The notes under the pieces: model-generated
The model's database searches: none
Told to the model about the DNA's origin: nothing
What the model saw: only the letters and a program-made list of their open reading frames with translations
NCBI GenBank assembly: GCA_963281255.1
Contig: OY725504.1
Location: 1-64,000 of the forward strand
Length of the DNA: 64,000 bases
Reading direction: 5' to 3'
Source of the DNA: Aphrocallistes beatrix
Taxonomy: Eukaryota > Porifera > Hexactinellida > Sceptrulophora > Aphrocallistidae
Part shown: piece by piece, positions 24,390 through 35,364 of the stretch
How positions within the stretch are numbered: position 1 is the stretch's first letter
Layout: each line of letters starts with the position of its first letter
Translations under genes and position numbers: made by a program

Positions 24390-27300
24390 ATGGACCGAGT
24401 CATTGTTAAAATTCGTGCCAAGAGCCTCAATCCCGCCGAGCAAGAAGAGCTCTCCTTCACCCTCGTTTCTCGAGGCACAATCCAAGATAGGTGAGTTGTT
24501 TTCTATTCTGTATTTCCTGCTCAACTCGAATTATTTATGGAATGAGAACTTGAATACGACAGAAGATATTTGAAATTGTGGTTCGGTAAGTTGTACATCT
24601 GACATGTACAGATTCTCAATAATCCAGAGTGCAAAGGGACTGCACTGAATTGGTTGTAAGAGTGCAGAGATTTCTGAGAAGATTTCATACTCTGGGTCTG
24701 AAAATAAATGGTTTGTGGCATTCAAGTTGTGGTCCGTAGATTGTCGGCGGTCGAGCTTGAACTGTCCCAGTATGTGAGGGTGCGGGAGCTGAACGGACAC
24801 TGGGAGGGGGTCATGCCGGTTGTCCTGTCCGACCACTCCTCTCAGTCCCACGACGTGGATGATTTCAAGCGTATGGTTAGCTTCCTGCGGAACAAAGGAT
24901 ACGTGAGTCTCTGCCAGGGTTCTGTCTTTGTCGATTCTACGCCGCTCTTGACTGAATCTCGATCTCGTGTAGGCCGGACGCAGTCAGATGGAGTCCAAGA
25001 GTGTCTATCTGAGTCCGTCCGACGCAGTGGACGAGAACGGTTTCACGATTCTCAAACTCAAGTTCCGCAAAGTCCCGTCCTTTCTGGATCGACCGATGCG
25101 TCAGCTCTCAAAGGTACGCCGCCATATCCACATTCCTCCGTTGCTAAGCTAATGTTACGTGTTTGTTTGTGAGTAGAGACACTCGGACCCGGACGGCAGA
25201 AGGAGGAGCTCCGAGACTTACAATAATATCTCTCAGGTAATCCCTGGTCCAACCCGCGTATCGTGTGTCCTGTGTTGAGTTATATTCCGTTCTGCAGACC
25301 TCAATCAGTGAGGGAGACCACATGAGGAGAGCATCAGAGGTGAGTGGGGAGCCACGGCAGCTGTTCCAGGTTAGCTCTTCGCGGTTTATTCTCTCTCAGT
25401 CCAGTCTAGCGCCCTCGCTACAGAGCATCGCTCAGAACGGATCTCAGATTTCTTCCCTGGCGCAGTCTCTGCTGCCGAAGAGGACCGAGCCTGAGCCGGT
25501 GCCAGCGACGCCGGGAGACGATTGGACCATTTCCAAAGTCACCGCCGGCTCTACGACGATGGACCTGCAGTCCTCTCTCTTGCCCGCCAAGACTTCAGGT
25601 ATGCGCGCGAACCGCTCTCGCCCCTCAACCATTTGAGTCCGCTCTCTTTAGCTCCCGAGACCCTGGCCACGCCCCCAGCCTCCCCCCTCACACCGGACAC
25701 TACCAAAGAGCACCGGGCCATCGACCGGTTCGACAGACCGGCGTTCAAGTACTCGCTGCTCGTCTCGATGGCGGACCGGCACTCGGCCTGGGTATTCGGC
25801 GCCATCGCGGAGCTGATCGACAACTCGGTGGACGCGGGCGCCACTCAGGTGGAAATCGGGATAACGCACAGCTTCTGCTGCGAGTCCCACCCCGGCCCCG
25901 CCCTCTTCATCCAGGACAATGGACAGGTACCCTCCTATGCTACCCCCGATCCCCTCTTATGCCACTGCTCGATCCCCTGCCTCAGTGCCGTGAGCTGTTC
26001 GTTGTTAGGGAATGACGCACAGGGAAATGCAAGCCATGATGGAGTTCGGACACGACTACGTCCCGCAGCACACCCAGGGCGCGGAGAGGATTGGACAGTA
26101 CGGCGTCGGCTTCAAGAGCTCCGCCATGAGACTGGGTGAGCTATTAGAATCCGGAATCGGACTTCTTATTTGTGTGTTTATCCTATAATCCATAATCTTC
26201 CTTCACAGCACTGCTGCATTCATCAAATTGTAACGACACCAATTCGCACTAGCAGTTACTAGCTGTTAGTGCTTGCGGTTACTAATTACTAATATCACAT
26301 ACTAGCAGTTGCTAGTCGTTATAATAACGATAATTAGTTGGAGTGACTGACTCTCTTAGGACAGAGTTCGCTGGTGTTCTCGCACAGCAAGAAGGAGCAG
26401 ACGTTCTCGCTGGGTTTCCTCTCGCTGCCTTACAACCGGGGACGCAGCTCCGTGTCGGTTCCGGTGCTCACCTTCCACGCAGACTCGTTCCAGCCGCAGG
26501 ACGCCTACAGCTCGTCCCAGGACGTGGAGAATGCGCTGCATGACGTCACGATCCAAACAGGTGCGCTCTCGCCTTCCTGCGAGTGAGTCTCGGTCTAACC
26601 TTCTGGTCCTAGGAATGAACCCCATCGCCATCGGGTCCGAGTTCCAGCGGCTGAAGGCGCTGGGCGCGTCTGGCACGAAGATCCTGCTCTTCGACCTGCA
26701 CCGCGACGACCAGAAGCTGGACTTCACCACGGACCAGGACGACATACGCATCAGCGCGCCGCAGTCCGGCCAGACCGGCTCCCAGGCGCCCTTCCTCCGT
26801 AACTCCAGGCGCCACATCGCCACCGACGTGCCGCCCGACTACTCCCTCACCACCTACTGCTCCATCCTCTTCCTGCAGCCGCGCATCAAGATCCTCATCC
26901 GCGGGTGCGCCGTCACGAGCTCGTGAGTTTCTCTTCGTTGTTTGTTTGTTTGTTTGTTTGTTTACTTGCTTGATCGTGATTGTGCAGGCCCGTGGCGGAC
27001 CGGATGCAGAACCAGAAGCGCAAGACTTTCTCGGTGGAGGAGCCGGGGCGAGGAGACCCGTTCTCCGGACCGTCGGAGGGGGAAGGCGCGGAGAAGTACG
27101 TGGCGCTGGTCGGGTTCTCTCCGGAGGACAAGGAGCGCGCGCTCGGCGGGTTCATGCTCTACTATAGGAACAGGTCAGCTGCTGGTTATCTCCGTTTGTT
27201 GTTGTTGTTGTTTACTTCTCCTGTCCAGGCTGATCCTCTCCTACCATCGCGTGGGGATTCAGACGAAGAACTTGGACCTGGCGAACGGAGTGGTTGGGGT

Positions 27301-27884
27301 GGTGGACACGCGCTCGCTCCCCGTCCTCAACACCAAGCAGGACTTCAACCAGAACTCGAGACACTTTGTGTCGCTGGAGCGCCACCTGTCCGAGATCGTG
27401 GAGCACTACTACTGGAACTTCGTGAACCCCGACGTCAAGGTGACGCCGCTCCCGACGCCCGTGCGGACCGTGGACGAGTCTTTCTGGCTGCAGTGCAACC
27501 ACTGCACCAAGTGGCGCCGCGTCAAGTCCTGGGACCCCAGCAAGCCCATCCCCAAGTTCTGGTTCTGCCGCATGAACCCCGACCCCAGCTTCAACTCGTG
27601 TCTGGTGCCGGAGGAGTCCCAGGGGCGGTCCGAGGTCACCACGGGTACGCGTAGACAAACTCGTAGATTTGTAAATAAACAAATATTATTGTTGTCCGAT
27701 TTTAGGTGTGACATCCGGCGCTCAGATAAACACCAACGGTTCCAATTCAAACCCTAATTCAAAATTCTCTGCATTCCAATCCTTCTCTCCCGCAGCTAAG
27801 GAGAACAGTTCTTTCAAGAATTCGTACCCACACGCGCACCCGCCGGAATCTCACAAGTTCGCTCCGAAACGGAGGAAGACCTAA
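24390..27884 (+). CDS. MORC-family GHKL ATPase with CW zinc finger and long N-terminal extension
   Basis: Thirteen exons join in frame: 24390-24490, 24740-24902, 24973-25113, 25177-25236, 25298-25339, 25400-25598, 25652-25926, 26009-26135, 26360-26560, 26613-26922, 26988-27173, 27229-27644 and 27706-27884, giving 799 residues. The GHKL ATPase starts near residue 265: ELIDN (Glu289, Asn293) binds Mg-ATP, DNGQG (324-328) and GQYGVGFKSS follow. An S5-like transducer leads to a CW finger (about 686-727; WLQCNHCTKW, with Cys691, 694, 715, 726), which in this family reads methylated histone H3K4. The C-terminus has a basic KRRK end. MORC proteins compact and silence chromatin. Unusually, about 260 residues of unrecognised sequence precede the ATPase, which in most animal MORCs lies at the N-terminus. 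Confidence 0.88.
26940..26963. repeat. (GTTT)n in MORC intron
   Basis: A short GTTT microsatellite fills most of a small intron. The same motif occurs in two G-alpha introns (29610-29640, 30228-30310). Confidence 0.85.
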
Positions 27885-28781
27885 TTCGTAGTCACTTTTC
27901 AATTCGATCAGTTCTGTTGGCTGAATTCAGATTATTAAACAATTATATTTCTTTCGAGTTTCTTGAATTTTTTCTTACTTCTCACTTGCATTCTGAAATA
28001 CATTTCTTGCCGTTCTATTCCTACCTCGTAATTGCTGTGGGATTTATCTATAGTCCAGTAGGAGTGAAGATTTACTGTTAATTAAGGCCATAGATGGGAA
28101 GTGGCAAGGATAGGCAGTCCATAAACCAGCACAATCCCCGTAGGCTTAACTATTTTGATTTTTTCATGGTTAGCTGGGGTGGCGAGATTTGTAAACATAT
28201 ATCAAACTAATGTGGCATGACACCCCAAGTCAACATAACATTTAGGTCTGGGGTGGCACGCTACCCCTGCCATCCCTAGAGTTACGTCTATGGCTGTAGC
28301 TTACACTTCCATTGGGTTTGCTGGTGATGGTTGCCAGATCCACTGCTCTCGTTAACGTGGGAATATTTTACTTAGGGCCAGAGCGATAAAAGTTCTAATC
28401 CGATAAATAAATGTACCTTCTTTCCCCGAATAATATACACCTGTGGTGCTTATTCAGGGAAAGACGGTGTATATATTTGCATATCTGCAATTTTTGATTG
28501 GTTAGTTGGCGTTCCTTACGAATGTTTCATTAACATTCCATTGATGTATTTCAGTCTCTGAGTTATACGTGTCTGCAAAGATTTACTGACCAATACTTGT
28601 TACACATACTCAGAGGTAGAAATGCGTTGCTTAGGCAGTGGTATAGATGCCAACTTCCTAGGAAACTAAATCCGTGAGGGTTGGCATGTCTGGTGTAACG
28701 TTTAACTTTCCTATGACTACCGTCCTAACTACGCCTGAGTTGCTCAGTAATGCATTATTCGTTCTAACCGCGTAGAGATCG
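27885..28781. other. Intergenic region with a weak inverted-repeat element
   Basis: ATTAAA near 27934 may serve MORC polyadenylation. At about 28084-28306 a left end with GCCATAGATGGGAAGTGGCA faces an imperfect inverted right end (CATCCCTAGAGTTACGTCTATGGC), suggesting an old MITE. No gene is seen. Confidence 0.4.
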
Positions 28782-30960
28782 ATGGCGCTGTGCTTTGTGT
28801 CTGCCGAGGAGAGAGAGGCGCGCGCTCGCAGCCGCGCGATAGACCGGAACCTGCGGCGCGAGAAGCAGCTGGTGCAGAACAGCATCAAGATCCTGCTGCT
28901 GGGCGCGGGCGAGTCCGGCAAGAGCACGGTGCTCAAGCAGATGCGCATCCTGCACGGAGGCGGCTACTCCGACTCGGACAGGCAGGACTACCGCCCCGTC
29001 GTGTACCACAACATCCTCAAGGTACCCCCCCCTGTTCCTCTCATACCTCTCCCCTGTTCCTCTCATACCTCTCCCCTGTTCCTCTCATACCCCCTCCCCC
29101 TGTTCCTCTCATACCTCTCCCCTGTTCCTCTCATACCTCTCCCCTGTTCCTCTCATACCTCTCCCCTGTTCCTCTCATACCTCTCCCCTGTTCCTCTCAT
29201 ACCTCTCCCCTGTTCCTCTCATACCTCTCCCCTGTTCCTCTCATACCTCTCCCCTGTTCCTCTCATACCTCTCCCCTGTTCCTCTCATACCTCTCCCCTG
29301 TTCCTCTCATACCTCTCCCCTGTTCCTCTCATACCTCTCCCCTGTTCCTCTCATACACAGCTTATCCTTATTCTTCGTGTAGGGAATCAAGATCCTGATA
29401 GAGGCCAGGCGCCGGATGGGGCTGGAGTGGGAGAACCCGGAGAACGAGAGGTTCGCGCAGAGGGTGTCGGGGTACAGAGCCAGTGACATGGAGCCGGAGC
29501 AGTTCATGCACTACGTGTCCGCGCTGCTCTCTCTCTGGGAGGACGATGCCATCCAGAGCACCTTCTCGCGGAGGAGGGAGTTCCAGATTGTGCGTCTCTT
29601 ATTCTTGTTTGTTTATTGTTTGTTTGTTTGTTTGTTTATTACTGTGTTTGTGTGTAGGGAGACTCGGTTCAGTACTTTTGTGACAGACTCTCAGAAGTGG
29701 GAACAATTGTGAGTTACGTTTTGCTGCTATTCTGATACTCTTAGCTCTGTACGCAGACAGTGCATAGCTTGCGTTGATACGTCCATTCAGAGGTTTCGCT
29801 CTCTCCTAAGACTTTAGCACTGCAGTACACCGTATGATTCTCGCTAGGCTCAGTACTGTAATGTACTTTAATTACCCGCCTCATTTCCTCAGAGCTACCT
29901 GCCCACCGACGACGACATCGTGCACGCGCGCAAGGCCACGCGTGGGATCGTGGAGTACAACGTGACGGTGCGGGCGCAGAACTTCCGGATCGTCGACGTG
30001 GGCGGGCAGCGGTCTCAGCGGCAGAAGTGGTTCCAGTGCTTCGACAACGTGGACGCCATCGTCTACCTGGTGGCCTCCTCCGCCTTCGACCAGAACCTGC
30101 TCGAGGACAGAGTCACCAACCGACTCGTGGAGTCCGTCAACATCTTCGAGACCATCGTGAACAACCGCTGCTTCAAGAACGTCTCCATCATCCTCTTCCT
30201 CAACAAGTCAGATCTGCTCGAGGTTGCTGCTTGTTTGTTTGTTTGTTTGTTTGTTTGTTTGTTTGTTTGTTTGTTTATTTGTTTGTTTGTTTGTTTGTTT
30301 GTTTGTTTTATTTCCTTCCATTCCATTCCAGGAGAAGATTAAAACTACTTCCATCACGGATTACTTTCCAAATTTCGATCAGGACCCTCGCGACCTGAAT
30401 CTGGTTCAGGTATTCATCGTTTCTCTCTTCGACTCAGTTCGGTACCACCGCGACAAGGAGCTCTTCTACCACCGAACCACTGCCACCTCCACCAAACAGA
30501 TGAAATTCATTGTCAAGGTACCACTTCACACCTTACGCACCGGGGGTTTATCTAGGAGCCATGATGAAAAGGGGCATACTGGGGAGTTTTCATGTAGAGA
30601 CACTCGTGAAAATTAGCCCAATAGATGAGTGAGAAAAATTGAGACGGTTGGCATGTATGCGAGTTGGCGCCGGTCCAGAAATTCCTAGAGAACCCTGTTT
30701 AGGTATCGATGTGTCATCTGAATTTTACCTTTGAAAAGTGCCACACTACAAAATCCTAGATAGACCCTTGATACGCACCCACCAACCCCTCTCCCCTAGA
30801 AAAGAGGACATCTACCCTTCTATCCGTATGGGTAGGACCAAGGGGAGGGGCCGCTGGTGGGTGCATTCCTTAAGCTAGCTCCGTTGCTAACGGCGTCTGT
30901 GTGTAGGTGATTGCAGACATGCTGATAGACGAGCACCTGAAAGCCATGAGCTTCGCATAA
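28782..30960 (+). CDS. Heterotrimeric G-protein alpha subunit, G12/13 class
   Basis: Six exons (28782-29021, 29383-29589, 29658-29708, 29893-30222, 30332-30517, 30907-30960) encode 355 residues, the usual family length. Motifs in order: P-loop GAGESGKST (41-49), switch I RKATRG with catalytic Arg179, [14 protein letters not shown] with catalytic Gln205, LNKSDLL for guanine recognition and TTATST in place of the common TCAT-type loop. [16 protein letters not shown] and [17 protein letters not shown] point to the G12/13 class, which signals to Rho exchange factors. Residue 2 is Ala, so N-myristoylation is not expected; Cys4 could be palmitoylated. The C-terminal receptor-contact tail ends MSFA rather than the LMLQ usual in vertebrate G12/13. 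Confidence 0.9.
29031..29356. repeat. 22-bp minisatellite in G-alpha intron 1
   Basis: About 15 copies of CCTCTCATACCTCTCCCCTG plus TT fill nearly the whole first intron. The pyrimidine-rich unit runs up to the final acceptor, so it may act as an extended polypyrimidine tract. Confidence 0.95.
30228..30310. repeat. (GTTT)n microsatellite in G-alpha intron 4
   Basis: About 20 GTTT units, with one ATTT interruption, make up most of this intron. Confidence 0.95.
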
Positions 30961-31386
30961 CACTTCTTCTTCGAACTAATTAGTTTCTTACTTTTATTGC
31001 TGATATTATTATTATTATTATTAAAATTATTTTTATTTATCCTTACTATTAAAACTCGATTATTGTTTGTTTATATAGCTATATCTGTAACGAATTGATT
31101 GAAGAAACTGCTCGGCACAGAAAGCTGATTTTTGGCATGTGGGAGTCTTTTGGCTCCAGTAAGTTCTGAGCTCAGACGAAAATGTCGACTCATCATGGAA
31201 TTATGACGTCATTGTCACATTTTTAAAAGTTAAGCAACACAGTTATTCGGGCATAACTCAGCCATTATAGGAGATATAAGGCTGAAATTTTAATAGAATC
31301 TGTATACTAACACGTCTCACATATTGTACAACTCGCATCCAAATATGATGACTCATCACTCTGTTATGACGTCATCATTACGCATC
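30961..31386. other. Intergenic repeat-like sequence
   Basis: No gene. The TATGACGTCAT-type word occurs twice (near 31203 and 31367), each after an ACTCATCA word. The block reads like part of a dispersed repeat continuing into 31387-31575. Confidence 0.45.
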
Positions 31387-31575
31387 AAAATTTTAAAAAT
31401 TGATAATTTGGGTGTTTTTTCGAGTGATATCGATTTTAAATCTAAGATGGACATATTTAGAGATGATATCTCCATTATAATTAACCAATGTCACCTCCAG
31501 GCGACCGAAGGGAGCCTCCGGCGGACACGAAGTGTCCGCCCGCAGCGCAAGCAAGCGAAGCGCGCTTGTATCCAT
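31387..31575 (+). mobile_element. Second copy of the foldback-element family
   Basis: It matches 10955-11085 in the same orientation: a GTGATAT(C/T)GATT block, TATTTAGAG(A/C)TG(A/T)TATCT, then a GC-rich end with CGCAGCGCAAGCAAGCGAAGCGC. It also carries the AGGGAGCCTCCGGCGGACAC segment present in reverse at 10550-10600. Confidence 0.7.
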
Positions 31576-31738
31576 TAAAATGTGCGTTCTTACAAACATT
31601 TCATTTTAACACTTCTCACCGCTCTAACTGAATCCCGATTAGACGCATTCCAACGGATTCCATACCTGACAACCTCAGCTCCTAGCAACCATTCATCTCT
31701 CCCGGAATGCACCTGTCAGATTTCCCAGAATCCTGACC

Positions 31739-31744
31739 TATAAG
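31739..31744 (+). promoter_or_regulatory. TATA-like box upstream of sulfatase
   Basis: TATAAG lies 28 bases before the start codon. If used at normal spacing it would give a leader of only a few bases. Confidence 0.35.
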
Positions 31745-31772
31745 AGCGCCGAGTGTCTGTCTGCGCAGTTCG

Positions 31773-33203
31773 ATGCTCCTCACTCGCGCGACTCTGCAAT
31801 TCTCTCTCGCGACCGCCGCGCTTGCGCTGCCGCACATCCTGCTGCTGCTGGCGGACGACCTGGGCTGGGGGGACCCGGGCTACCAGGGCGGCCGCGCGCT
31901 CACCCCGCACCTGGACCGGATGGCCCGCGCCGACGGGACGGTTCGGCTGTCGCGCATGTACGTGTCCGCGCCGGTGTGCTCTCCCTCGCGCGCCGCGCTC
32001 TTGACCGGCCGCAACCCGAACCGGTTCTGCCTGTGGGGCTCCAACACCGGCTGGAACCAGCCGGACTTTTCCCGGCGTCAGCAGTACACGCTCCCGGCCT
32101 CCGAGCCGTCCCTCCCCGCCCTGCTCGCCGAGGCCGGGTACCGGACCGCCGTGTACGGCAAGTGGCACCTGGGGGACTTCGCGGGGGCGGGAGCGGCGCC
32201 GCCCGACCTGCGAGGGTTCGCGGATTGGCTCTGCACCGCCCGCTCCGTGCCCTCCTTCTCCCCGAACTGCGGCTGCTTCCCTTCGGCGCCCTGCGAGAAC
32301 GGACACTACGGCTCAGACCCGCCCTGTCTCAACTACTGGACCTCCCACGGAGCCAACCGGACGCTGCTGCCCTGGCCGTTCCCGGTCCCTGGCGACGACT
32401 CCCTCTTCCTGTTCCGGCACCTCAAGCGCCGACTGCTCGCCGCGCGCGCGGAAGGGCGTCCGCTGTTCGCTTTCCTGCCGCTGCACGCCGTGCACACGCG
32501 CTACGTGGCGCCGCCCTGGCTGCGCCGCTTCTACCTCTCCCGCGGACTCTCCGCGCAGACGGCGGACTACTTCGGCGCCGTGACGGCGCTGGACCGCACG
32601 GTGGGGCTGGTGCGCGCGCTGCTGCGGCGCCTGCGGCTGGAGACGGACACGGTCCTCTGGTTCCTCTCGGACAACGGCCCCTCGCGCGAGTCCCCGGGGC
32701 GGACAGGTCCGCTGCGGGGACGCAAGGGGGAGCTCTTGGAGGGCGGCGTGCGCGTGCCCGGACTCTTCGAGTGGCCGCGACTGATCCGGCGGAACCGCGA
32801 GGTGTTAGATCCGGTCGCCGCCACAGACATCCTCCCGACCCTCCTGGACCTCCTCAACCGCTCCCAGCCCCTGGGTCGCCCCCTGGACGGCCGCTCCGTT
32901 CTGCCCCTGCTGTCCGGGCGCCAGATGCCGCCGCGGCCGCTGGGCTGGGCCTACAACGTCCGCGGGAACTTCTCGGGCCGGTTCCAGGTGGGATGGCTGG
33001 AGCAGGAGTTCAAAGGGATTTTCTACTTCAACCGACATTCCTGTGTCCGTTACCGTCTCTACAATCTGACGGCTGATCCCGGCGAGGCGCAAGACCTCTC
33101 TTCCCAACAACCGCAACGGCTCTCTGGAATGCTCTCCAGCGCCACTGAGTGGCTGAGAGGAGTGGAACACAGCGCCAGACACGAGGCCGCCTGTCTCCCC
33201 TGA
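31773..33203 (+). CDS. Secreted/lysosomal formylglycine sulfatase, intronless
   Basis: One open frame of 476 residues. A hydrophobic N-terminus (LATAALALP) looks like a signal peptide. ADDLGWGD gives metal-binding Asp residues. CSPSRAALLTGR is sulfatase signature 1, with Cys69 expected to be converted to formylglycine. YGKWHLG is signature 2, and LSDNGP carries late metal ligands. Sulfatases of this type hydrolyse sulfate esters of glycosaminoglycans or other glycans. It is generally GALNS/arylsulfatase-like; the substrate cannot be told. Unlike nearly all neighbours in this block it has no intron and is very GC-rich, which suggests retrocopying or acquisition from bacteria. Confidence 0.9.
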   Translation: MLLTRATLQFSLATAALALPHILLLLADDLGWGDPGYQGGRALTPHLDRMARADGTVRLSRMYVSAPVCSPSRAALLTGRNPNRFCLWGSNTGWNQPDFSRRQQYTLPASEPSLPALLAEAGYRTAVYGKWHLGDFAGAGAAPPDLRGFADWLCTARSVPSFSPNCGCFPSAPCENGHYGSDPPCLNYWTSHGANRTLLPWPFPVPGDDSLFLFRHLKRRLLAARAEGRPLFAFLPLHAVHTRYVAPPWLRRFYLSRGLSAQTADYFGAVTALDRTVGLVRALLRRLRLETDTVLWFLSDNGPSRESPGRTGPLRGRKGELLEGGVRVPGLFEWPRLIRRNREVLDPVAATDILPTLLDLLNRSQPLGRPLDGRSVLPLLSGRQMPPRPLGWAYNVRGNFSGRFQVGWLEQEFKGIFYFNRHSCVRYRLYNLTADPGEAQDLSSQQPQRLSGMLSSATEWLRGVEHSARHEAACLP

Positions 33204-33287
33204 CACTTACATTTGAGTTGCACACACATTATTAACTATGCCTTCTTGTCCATGGTCCATTCAGTCGTGAAGTCTAATGATTGTATA

Positions 33288-33523
33288 GTTGTCTATAAGT
33301 TGTCTACTAGTTGTTTACAGTTGTTTACTAGTTGTTTACAGTTGTTTACTAGTTGTTTACAGTTGTTTACTAGTTGTTTACTAGTTGTTTACAGTTGTTT
33401 ACTAGTTGTTTACAGTTGTTTACTAGTTGTTTACAGTTGTTTACTAGTTGTTTACTAGTTGTTTACTAGTTGTTTACTAGTTGTTTACAGTTGTTTACAG
33501 TTGTTTACTAGTTGTTTACTAGT
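33288..33523. repeat. AGTTGTTTAC(T) minisatellite abutting a start codon
   Basis: Some 20 units of 10-12 bases run up to the ATG at 33524, with no unique sequence between. It must contribute the leader or promoter of the NDUFA11-like gene. Confidence 0.93.
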
Positions 33524-34453
33524 ATGAGCGATGACATAACGCGTCTGAAGCAGAAGGACGTTGAGGGGTTCCAGGTGGCGGACGGGATGGGCTGCGCGGA
33601 CAAGATGGTGTACGCCGGGGGGGTCATGTCTGTGTTGGGTGTGTACCTCGGCGCACTTCAGGCCGCCATCCCGCGCATCTGGCCGAAGAACCACTACGGC
33701 CCCACTCTGCTGACGCCCTTCTCCCTCATGGCCAAGCACTCAGTCACTCTAGGTGCGTAGGTCTGTTCGAGGAAATCTTTCCTGAGGCAATTTGCTAATT
33801 TGTTATGCACTGCCGCGATTAAGAATTGTTTGCAGATAATTGCTTAGCAAGTTCTTGCCAGATCAAATAAGTATTTTGCCATGTTCATGCCAAGTTCATG
33901 GTTCATGCCACAACTCAAAAATTCATGGAAATGTTCAAATCTACGGACTCGGTTAATGATGTGGTAACATTGATTGCTCGTCAGTCACGCAGCGAGCAAA
34001 TGCAATGTCTTTCCACAAAAATCAGAAATCGAGTTTTGCTCGTGAATGCTCGGTTTGCACTTGTTTGTTTGTTGTCAGCTATAAATGGACTAATTCTGAT
34101 TGGCAGGCTTCGCGGGAGCGGCGTTCGCGCTGGGCGCGTGTCTGACGGCCAAGCTCCGGGACCGAGAAGGGATCGGGAGCTGCGCGGCGGGGGGTCTCAT
34201 GACCGGGATGGTGTTCGCCGTCAGGTACCGGGCCACGCACTCCATGCCCTGGACCACTTTCGGGATCGGACTCCTGGTCACTCTCGGGTCCTCCGCTTTC
34301 AAGGTGGTCTACGGCACCTACCTGCCTGAGCTCCCAGGGGACCAGCAGCACAACTTCCTGGTCCGCTTGCGACAGAACGCACGCGCGGAGGGAATGAAGG
34401 CGATCACGGAACGGCGGATAACGGACTTCGAGCAGTGGCAAAACGAACAGTGA
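33524..34453 (+). CDS. NDUFA11: Tim17-family inner-membrane protein, NDUFA11-like complex I subunit
   Basis: Exons 33524-33752 and 34107-34453 encode 191 residues. Gly-rich membrane segments (GMGCADKMVYAGGVMSVLGVY; GFAGAAFALGACL; AAGGLMTGMVFAVRY; FGIGLLVTLGSSAF) have the spacing of the Tim17/22/23/B14.7 fold. CLTAKLRDREGIGSCAAGG recalls the Cys-containing loop of NDUFA11, an accessory subunit of mitochondrial complex I. A Tim17/22 translocase subunit is the main alternative. The protein extends about 50 residues beyond human NDUFA11, ending in a charged helix. Confidence 0.7.
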
Positions 34454-34505
34454 CTCTTCTCTCTTTTGTTGATTGCCGTTGTACGTCGAATTATAGCAAC
34501 TAATG

Positions 34506-34663
34506 CAGTGTTCCCAGCCTGGGCCCATGGACCCTTAGTGGTCCACAGAAGATATCAGAGGTCCACAGGATTCTAAATTTAGTTTTACGGTTAATAGGAG
34601 GAATCCACATAATATAGGAAAATTGATGTAGGGATCCACAGTCCAAAAGGTTGAAAACCGCTG
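34506..34663. mobile_element. hAT-type MITE with 8-bp target duplication
   Basis: The element starts CAGTGTTCCCAGCC and ends GGTTGAAAACCGCTG (imperfect inverted ends). AACTAATG is present directly on both sides (34498-34505 and 34664-34671). An 8-bp duplication and CAG-type ends define the hAT superfamily. It is 158 bp and non-coding. Confidence 0.92.
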
Positions 34664-34790
34664 AACTAATGTCTAACACTCTCGCTTCACGCCTCAGTTG
34701 TGGAATCCATGGTCCATGTACCAGACGAGATCCGATGAATTAACACAACATTCCTATGCAGAATTAGGAATTAGTGATCCTAACCTAATT

Positions 34791-35002
34791 CAGGCCCGGC
34801 GGAAGCACTTTTCATTTGGTCGGGCCCAAAGCTAAAATTATTTTTTTTGCTTTTTAACAGTATTTCATAGGAAATATTTAGTGCATATTATACACACGTA
34901 TGATGCAGTAGAATTTTTTTCGACCTAATATTATTTTAATCAACATATTCGAGCTCAATTTTTGATCGGGCCCGATTGGCCCGACCGCTTCCGCCGGGCC
35001 TG
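34791..35002. mobile_element. MITE with GC-rich inverted ends
   Basis: CAGGCCCGGCGGAAGC at the left is repeated inverted as GCTTCCGCCGGGCCTG at the right, with an inner GGTCGGGCC/GGCCCGACC pair. TAATT borders both ends (34786-34790, 35003-35007). The superfamily is not certain. Confidence 0.85.
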
Positions 35003-35142
35003 TAATTAGTCATCATTCAGAGCTCCAAACTAGACTTAGATTCGCCTTACACTTCCCTGATTGGTCAATTCCTAGCTCAGTGAGCTCTCCTTATCCATGG
35101 TCCACTCCTTACTATGTCTCGCAGTGCTGTGCTAGAGCTAGG

Positions 35143-35364
35143 ATGCTGGAGGTGACCTGCAACGACCGACTGGGAAAGAAGGTGCGAGTGAAGTGCAACG
35201 AAGACGACACGATCGGAGATCTGAAGAAACTGATCGCGGCGCAGACGGGCACGCACCACTCCAAGATAATCCTGAAGAAGTGGTACACCGTCTACAAGGA
35301 CCACATCACGCTGGCTGACTACGAGGTGCACGACGGGTTCAACTTTGAGCTCTACTACAGCTAA
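35143..35364 (+). CDS. UBL5: Ubiquitin-like protein 5 (Hub1)
   Basis: A single exon of 73 residues is near-identical to animal UBL5: [42 protein letters not shown] and a final ELYYS. As in the family it ends in the double Tyr plus one residue and lacks the di-Gly used for covalent conjugation. UBL5/Hub1 binds spliceosome proteins non-covalently and modulates splice-site choice. The spliceosomal TXNL4A lies only 0.5 kb downstream. A (CCT)n run follows in the 3' UTR (35366-35396). Confidence 0.97.
   Translation: MLEVTCNDRLGKKVRVKCNEDDTIGDLKKLIAAQTGTHHSKIILKKWYTVYKDHITLADYEVHDGFNFELYYS

Noticed and set aside
30405-30440. A 31-base intron inside G-alpha exon 5 (CAG|GTATTC to CAG|TTCGG)
   Set aside because: Too short to splice, and reading through gives residues that align well with G12/13.
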